Position numbers and translations under genes: made by a program. 64,000 bases of DNA from Acetivibrio saccincola (GTDB taxonomy: Bacteria; Bacillota; Clostridia; Acetivibrionales; Acetivibrionaceae), in contig NZ_CP025197.1 of the NCBI RefSeq assembly GCF_002844395.1, positions 372,001 to 436,000 on the forward strand. The letters run 5' to 3'. Below, in pieces: positions 58,775-64,000 of this stretch. The stretch's first letter is position 1. Each line of letters begins with the position of its first letter. The notes under the pieces are model-generated. The model did no database searches, was not told the origin of the DNA, and was given only the letters and a program-made list of their open reading frames with translations.

Positions 58775-59164
58775 ATGTCTACAGAGAAGGATAGTATGCT
58801 TCGGGTAAGGCTTACACAAAGGCAATCAGATGAATTGGATGCTATCATTGATGAGTTACAAGCACAGATGCCGGAGGCAAGCGTTACCACATCAAGCATA
58901 GCAAGATACGCTCTGGAGAAATATGTAAGCGACCATATTGCCAAGCGTGACGGTACCAAGATTTTCATTGAAATTAGTACAGCAGATGCCACAGAAGAGG
59001 ACATAAAGAATCTCTACGACCTTCTCTCGAAGCTTTTTGACGAAACAAAGGAGAATTACTCATCAACGGTTCATTACATGGTTGGAGAGATATTAGAGCC
59101 TCTGATGATGAAGATGGCAAGACTCATGAAGCTAAAGAAGCCGGAGGTGAAGGCGAATGAGTAA
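58775..59164 (+). CDS. Ribbon-helix-helix-like protein, primase cassette copy 2
   Basis: 129 residues, a few substitutions from copy 1 (for example IDELQ for IGELQ, LLSKLF for LLSKFF). Same AGGAGGTGC site, same eight-base overlap with the zinc-ribbon gene. The N-terminal DNA-binding pattern is unchanged, so both copies could bind both operators. Confidence 0.8.
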   Translation: MSTEKDSMLRVRLTQRQSDELDAIIDELQAQMPEASVTTSSIARYALEKYVSDHIAKRDGTKIFIEISTADATEEDIKNLYDLLSKLFDETKENYSSTVHYMVGEILEPLMMKMARLMKLKKPEVKANE

Positions 59165-59294
59165 GAAAAAGTACATTGTCCGCTGCCCTAATTGCAATTA
59201 CAGAGTATTTGATGCTGATTACGCTGATGTTGAAATCAAATGCCCGGTATGCAGGAAGGTTTTTGAAGTAAAGCTGGAGAAAAAGGCGGGGTAA
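59157..59294 (+). CDS. 45-residue Com-like zinc-ribbon protein, copy 2
   Basis: Protein identical to copy 1 at 25749-25886, including both CPxC knuckles. Starts inside the ribbon-helix-helix gene. Its DNA differs by a silent change (AGAGTA for AGGGTA), which suggests selection on the protein. Confidence 0.8.
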   Translation: MSKKKYIVRCPNCNYRVFDADYADVEIKCPVCRKVFEVKLEKKAG

Positions 59295-59348
59295 AAAGTG
59301 AATAAATCTGGCACAGAGCCACAAAGGGAGCGAATGACTCACCTATAG

Positions 59349-59392
59349 AGCCTGGCAGATAGTCTTAAAAACTATTTGTCAGGCTTTATTTT
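59349..59392 (+). terminator. Terminator-like hairpin inside cassette copy 2
   Basis: Same 15-bp stem as in copy 1 (59349-59363 with 59371-59385) and TTATTTTT tail. Confidence 0.75.
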
Positions 59393-59415
59393 TCAGCATG
59401 ACAGGAGGTGAGAAT

Positions 59416-60243
59416 TTGAAAAAGACAATGATGGACGCAGTATTAAAATATGCAGAAGCCTATATCCCGGTCATACCATTGCACTGGATTTGTGAAGATG
59501 GCTCCTGCTCCAGCAAGAAGGGACAACAATGTGACAGCAAGGGAAAGCATCCGTTATATAGCAGCTGGTACAAGAATTCTACTTCTGATATTGAGCAAAT
59601 AAGGAAATGGTGGACGAAAACCCCCAATGCCAATATAGGCATTCCTACAGGTGAGAAATCCGACTGGCTGGTGCTTGATGTGGATGACGGCGGTGATGAA
59701 ACCATATCTGCACTTGAAGCAACACATGGAAAACTTCCGGATACGGTTACTGCTGTTACCGGAGGTGGAGGTCGGTACTATGTTTTTAAATACCCTCAAG
59801 GCCGGAGTATTCCCAATAAGACCAAGTTTGCACCGGGACTTGATACCCGCTCAACAGGTAGTCTGATTGTCGCAGCTCCAAGCATTCATGTAAGCGATAA
59901 TCGGTATGAATGGATAAAAGATCATTCTCCCTTTGACAGAACCCCGGCAGAAGCTCCGGAGTGGCTGTTAAAGCTTATGGAAAGGGAGGAAGTATTGCTT
60001 ACACCCTTTGAAGGTAGCAGTATTATTGCCGAGATTAAGGAAGGAAACCGCAACAGTACCCTGACAAGCCTTGCAGGAACCATGAGAGCAAGAGGAATGA
60101 CAGAAGAGAGCATCTATGCGGCATTGCTTGCAGAAAACAACGCAAGGTGCAATCCTCCGCTTGATGAAGCGGAAGTTAGAAAGATAGCGCACAGTGTCAG
60201 TCGATACCAGCCAAATCTTACGGGGAAGAAGCATTACCACTGA
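59416..60243 (+). CDS. Primase-polymerase (AEP) protein without helicase, copy 2
   Basis: 275 residues, TTG start with AGGAGGTGAG. Same Prim-Pol and PriCT-1 layout as copy 1. Differences: CSCKKG reads CSSKKG, losing one Cys of the N-terminal cluster; TPVEALAW reads TPAEAPEW; RGREMTEE reads RARGMTEE. The metal-binding DVDD and SIH motifs are kept. It ends seven bases before the same Rhs junction as copy 1. Confidence 0.88.
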   Translation: MKKTMMDAVLKYAEAYIPVIPLHWICEDGSCSSKKGQQCDSKGKHPLYSSWYKNSTSDIEQIRKWWTKTPNANIGIPTGEKSDWLVLDVDDGGDETISALEATHGKLPDTVTAVTGGGGRYYVFKYPQGRSIPNKTKFAPGLDTRSTGSLIVAAPSIHVSDNRYEWIKDHSPFDRTPAEAPEWLLKLMEREEVLLTPFEGSSIIAEIKEGNRNSTLTSLAGTMRARGMTEESIYAALLAENNARCNPPLDEAEVRKIAHSVSRYQPNLTGKKHYH

Positions 60244-60250
60244 CAATTTC

Positions 60251-61379
60251 AGGAGCTTGCGACTACCCAGACCATACAGGGCATCATAAGTTCAGTTAAT
60301 TGGAAGTGTATTGGAATTACCATACTGAGAAATGCTTTAAAAGGCCTGGTAAGAGGTATGATTTTTGGAGGTATTGATGCTTGGCTGGGTGGAGGCACTA
60401 TAGAGGATATTGTAAACGGAATATTAAGCGGAGGAATAACTGGCTTCTTATTAGGTCCATTGGCAATGATAAACAGGCTAAGACCGGTATTTATAGCCTT
60501 TGGGCTTGGAAGCGGCATAAAAGGTGTATACGATTCAATTAAGAACGGAGAATATGATCAGGCAGCATTTAGAGCAACATTTGTAATTTTAACGCTTTGG
60601 GAACTAAAGAAAGGAGTATGGGATAAGCGGGCATGCTTTACAGAGGAAACTCTAGTGCTGACGGAAGATGGCTATAAGCAGATAAAGGATATACAGGAGG
60701 GATACCTTGTATATTCGGAGAATGTTGAAACGGGCGAAAAAGGCTTGAAGAAAGTTGCTAAAGTGTTTGTGTGAGGGAAGTACACAAGCTTGTTCATGTA
60801 TATGTTGATGGTGAGGAAATAAACACTACTGATACGCATCCGTTCTGGGTTGAAGGTAAGGGCTGGATAGAGGCCGATGAACTAAAAGCAGGTGATGTAT
60901 TAAGGCTTTATACAGGTGAGTTGAAAACTGTAGAAAAAGTTGAAATAGAGGTTTTCGACAGACCGGTAAAGGTATATAATTTTGAAGTAGAGGATTGGCA
61001 TACTTATTATGTGACAGAACAGGGAGTTTTGGTACATAATGCGAAGGATTGTGGTGGGAATGGTAACGCTAGTTCTGGTAATCGAGAAACAAGTAATGTT
61101 GATAAAACTAAACATGGGCAAGAAAGAGCTCAGCAGCGTGGATTTAGTGATGAAAAAATAAATAATATTAAGCAAAATTATTCGCACAAAGTCTATCAAT
61201 CGGGGGGTAGAACAGTATATGCAAAAAAGAATGGTAATTATTATGATGTTGTTATAACTAATAGTGAGGGTAAAATAATATCAACGGTAGGAGGAAATAC
61301 TAAATCGTTAAGAAATTGGGGGGATGTTGTAAAAATGTTAAATAATAATAGTGGCTTTAGTTCGTTACCTGTAGACTAA
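60251..61379 (+). pseudogene. Rhs fragment - Hint - BECR-like toxin module with a 2-bp frameshift
   Basis: Begins at the same CAGGAGCTTGCG point as the fragment at 26.84 kb and runs through the Gly-rich segment into a Hint domain ([20 protein letters not shown]). A GT duplication at about 60769-60772 makes GTGTGA and stops the frame at 60774; the next frame, from GTG 60771, continues with [16 protein letters not shown] and VLVHNAKD, then a toxin of about 100 residues with KHGQERAQQRGFSDEKI and VITNSEGKIISTVGG. This resembles BECR-fold RNase-type toxins (inference). The toxin part is intact and followed by an immunity-like gene. Confidence 0.85.
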
Positions 61380-61390
61380 GGGGGAGTTTT

Positions 61391-61867
61391 ATGCCTAAGC
61401 TGAACGATAGAGAAGGTAATGTTTCATTAGAATTAAACATAATTGATAATAATTTTTTAGATGTTCAGTTCTCAAGACAAGATTATGAGAATTGGATTCC
61501 ATTCGAATTTGTCTTGAATGTTGGAGGGGAGCGATATGCTTATATACCTGACATGGGTGCAACTTTTACTGTATATGAGATTAAAAATTTAATTACAAAA
61601 TTTGAACAAATCGCAAACAGTAAAATATTCAAAAAAAGCTTTGATAAATTTGAGTTCTCAAGTACTGAACGTTATTTTGACCTCATAATATATGACCCAT
61701 TGGAGGATGAAGAAATATATATAGAAATATGGATAAATATGGGAACTATTACTAATGGTAAAGTAAGTGGTTATGATAAAGGTTTTAGGTTTATAGTAAA
61801 ATTAGATTCGTTTATCAAATTTACAAACGAGATAAAAGGGCAGCTTAGACAATTGATGGATTTTTGA
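61391..61867 (+). CDS. Putative immunity protein for the BECR-like toxin
   Basis: 158 residues, GGGGGAG seven bases before the ATG, 11 bases after the toxin stop. Beta-rich soluble protein with NWIPFEFVLNVGGERYAY and a C-terminal IEIWINMGTITNGKVSGYDK then GFRFIVKLDSF, a pattern that reminds me of WapI-type immunity proteins (tentative). A terminator-like hairpin follows. Confidence 0.75.
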   Translation: MPKLNDREGNVSLELNIIDNNFLDVQFSRQDYENWIPFEFVLNVGGERYAYIPDMGATFTVYEIKNLITKFEQIANSKIFKKSFDKFEFSSTERYFDLIIYDPLEDEEIYIEIWINMGTITNGKVSGYDKGFRFIVKLDSFIKFTNEIKGQLRQLMDF

Positions 61868-61920
61868 TTAAATAAACAATATTAACTAGTATTTCGCCTG
61901 AAGATTGACAGGTTGAATAA

Positions 61921-61965
61921 AGAGGCAATAATCCGTTTAGTTGTGAGGTTATAGCCTCTATTCAT
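61921..61965 (+). terminator. Terminator after the third toxin-immunity pair
   Basis: AGAGGCAATAA (61921-61931) pairs, with one mismatch, with TTATAGCCTCT (61949-61959), then ATTCATATTTTC. The tail is weak. Confidence 0.6.
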
Positions 61966-62019
61966 ATTTTCAATTGTTGTATGTGAATATTTATACTAGT
62001 GATTTGTTTTTGAGTTTTT

Positions 62020-62920
62020 TGGTTGATATTGCTATGTATCAGAGAAAGAAATTTTGGTTCATAATGAAAAGGATTATTGCAGAAACTTTACTTCATTTTT
62101 TAGGCTTGATAATAAAAAATATAAATTTGAAATGAATAATAATGACTTTGATGCAATTTCTATGTCTATCCTTCTGCAGTCAAGAAACGGAGTGAAAAGT
62201 TATTACCATTATGACGGACTTGGCAGTACCAGACTTTTAACTGATGAAACACAGAGTATAACCGATACCTATACATATGATGCTTTTGGGAACATAATAT
62301 CAAGTACAGGAAACACTGTAAACGAATTTTTGTTTACCGGAGAACAGTATGATGCAAATATAGGATTTTATTACCTGAGAGCAAGATATATGGATCCTTC
62401 GGTAGGAAGATTCATAACGGCGGATCCATTTGGCGGGTTTATGTTTGAACCGTTAAGTCTGCACAAATACTTATATGCAAATGCAGACCCGGTAAACAAA
62501 ATTGATCCGTCCGGATATTTTTCCATTCAGGAGTTTGCGACTACCCAGACCATACAGGGCATCATAAGCTCAGTTAATTGGAAGTGTATTGGAACTACCA
62601 TACTGAGAAATGCTTTAAAAGGCCTGGTAAGAGGTATGATTTTTGGAGGTATTGATGCTTGGCTGGGTGGAGGCACTATAGAGGATATTGTAAACGGAAT
62701 ATTAAGCGGAGGAATAACTGGCTTCTTATTAGGTCCATTGGCAATGATAAACAGGCTAAGGCCGGTATTTATAGCCTTTGGGCTTGGAAGCGGCATAAAA
62801 GGTGTATACGATTCAATTAAGAACGGAGAATATGATCAGGCAGCATTTAGAGCAACATTTGTAATTTTAACGCTTTGGGAACTAAAGAAAGACCAGCTAA
62901 TTAAAGTCAAGAGTTTTTAA
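62020..62920 (+). pseudogene. Degenerate Hint tail joined to an Rhs core fragment, cut by IS110
   Basis: From 62020 the frame reads YCYVSEKEILVHNEKDY, a diverged version of the Hint ending [16 protein letters not shown], then about 30 residues of unknown tail. At about 62170 it switches to Rhs core ([20 protein letters not shown]) almost identical to the first giant gene from 22318, and continues to GAACTAAAGAAAG (62891). There it meets the same IS110-associated DNA as at 27206. No usable start or toxin remains. Confidence 0.8.
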
Positions 62921-64000
62921 GAAAAAATTTTAAGAATTTTCTAAAACTCCTGACAGCGAAAAAAGGCACAACGACAAGACCACCTAAGATTAGTAGACAT
63001 AAAATAGCTGGCCTGAAATAGTAAATTGATCTTTGAAAACTAAACATCGAGTACAAGTACTACTAAGCTGCTGTGTGCTTCGCTGCAAGCATTTGCGCGT
63101 GCTCTTGGGGAGAACGTAATTCGTAAGGCTTTCTATCCCTAAGAACAGCAAAAATATAATTAACAAGCTTACGCATAACAGCCCCCAAAGCTACTTTCTT
63201 GGGCTTGCTCTGGCATTTGTTTTTGTAATATTCCATCAGTACAGGGTTGCAAGCTGTTTTGTCCCGCTTGGTGCGGATATTAGCAAGAGCAATTGTGAAA
63301 AGTACTCTGCGAAGCAGTCTTGACCCCCTTTTTGACATCTTGTTTTGTGTGCCGGTAAACTCTCCGGACTGCATTACAGAGGGGTCAATACCGAAATAAG
63401 CAACTAGCTTGCCTGGCTTTGAAAAGGCTGAAAAGTCGCCAATTTCAGCCAGAATGGTAACAGCAGAGATAAGTCCTATACCTGGAATGCTTTGTAGAAG
63501 CTCGAGAGTCAGTGCCAGCATGGGCATGTCCTTTGCCATACTTCAATAATCAATGAACGAATGGCTTTGAGGACTTTCTCAAGGTTTTCTTCCAAGGTTT
63601 TAATCATAGAGATATACACACCAAGCATGGCAACATTTGAAGAGTTACTAATGCTTAAAGGTGCAAATTCTTTGGCCTTGGAATTCAAAAGCTCATACTT
63701 TGCAGTTGCCCATTTAAGGCTTCTGCGGGAATTCTTCTGTATCAGTGCAATCAACTTGTTTCTGTTCGCTTTAAGAATATGCACAGGTGCAGGATATTTC
63801 TCCAATACTGCAAGAGCAGCCTTTGAAAAGATATTAGGGAATACATCCTTGAAGTTTAGCATGAGTTGGTCAACAATACCCATAAGCCTGTTTTTGTAAG
63901 CAGTAAGTTCGTCAGAGAGCTTGTAGTACTGGCGGCAAAGGCTTCGCAGACATTCAATATCCTCGTCGGGGATATTGGTAGTTTTAAGCTCCTGAAATCT
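62892..64000 (-). mobile_element. IS110-family insertion sequence, second copy (cut by window edge)
   Basis: Nearly identical to 27206-28314, including the left hairpin and the same Rhs junction. The 5' part of the transposase and the other end lie beyond the window. Confidence 0.85.
63063..64000 (-). pseudogene. IS110-family transposase, frameshifted and incomplete at the edge
   Basis: Matches the intact transposase at 27377-28666 but lacks one T at about 63540 (CCATACTTC instead of CCATATCTTC), which splits the frame between MAKDMPMLALTLEL and the upstream RSLIIE part. One other change gives CNPVLME for YNPVLME. The N-terminal 117 codons or so lie outside the window. This copy cannot make a full transposase but could be moved by the other copy's enzyme. 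Confidence 0.9.

Overview
The window looks like chromosome from a spore-forming, AT-rich Firmicute of the class Clostridia. Supporting signs are a SleB-type cortex-lytic enzyme, thioredoxin/ferredoxin-style redox genes, S-layer-homology (SLH) proteins, and cohesin and dockerin modules of the kind found in cellulosome-forming clostridia. The exact species cannot be told from the sequence.

Left third (1-14.8 kb), mostly housekeeping. It holds a partial FAD oxidoreductase, a secreted peptidoglycan-binding protein, a sugar-nucleotidyltransferase/phosphomannomutase-like fusion, tex, a membrane protein, sleB with three small conserved-looking genes on the minus strand, and then a thiol-redox run: ccdA, a TlpA-like thioredoxin, a thioredoxin-thioredoxin reductase fusion broken by an amber codon, a second flavin reductase without a good NADPH motif, and a glutaredoxin-like protein. 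This run ends at a clear terminator.

Right two thirds (15-64 kb), a polymorphic-toxin island heavily worked over by mobile DNA. Two giant Rhs/YD-repeat toxins dominate. The first (15.2-23.8 kb) is SLH-anchored and carries vWA, cohesin, Rhs, Hint and a C-terminal toxin. The second (40.4-51.9 kb, with one frameshift) is a secreted subtilase with cohesin-like, dockerin, kelch, SH3, Rhs and toxin parts. Each is followed by a probable immunity gene. Orphan C-terminal modules, each with its own small downstream gene, lie behind them: an ART/TNT-like module (24.3 kb), a TNT-like NAD-glycohydrolase module (56.1 kb) and a BECR-like module (60.2 kb). Degenerate remnants lie at 26.8 and 62.0 kb.

Two almost identical 1.5-kb cassettes (25.3-26.8 and 58.7-60.2 kb) encode a ribbon-helix-helix protein, a 45-residue zinc ribbon and a primase-polymerase. 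Each ends directly at the same point inside an Rhs fragment, so the cassette is a candidate vehicle for moving Rhs toxin tails. This is the most interesting unexplained structure in the window.

Other mobile DNA: an IS110-family element with a structured non-coding flank and a second, frameshifted copy at the right edge; two near-identical ISLre2-type elements, one split by a group II intron that sits just behind a UUCG hairpin; a third, different ISLre2-type element; and scraps of ISL3- and IS66-type elements. Between the two ISLre2 copies lie a membrane protein and a vWA/Big2/SLH surface protein.
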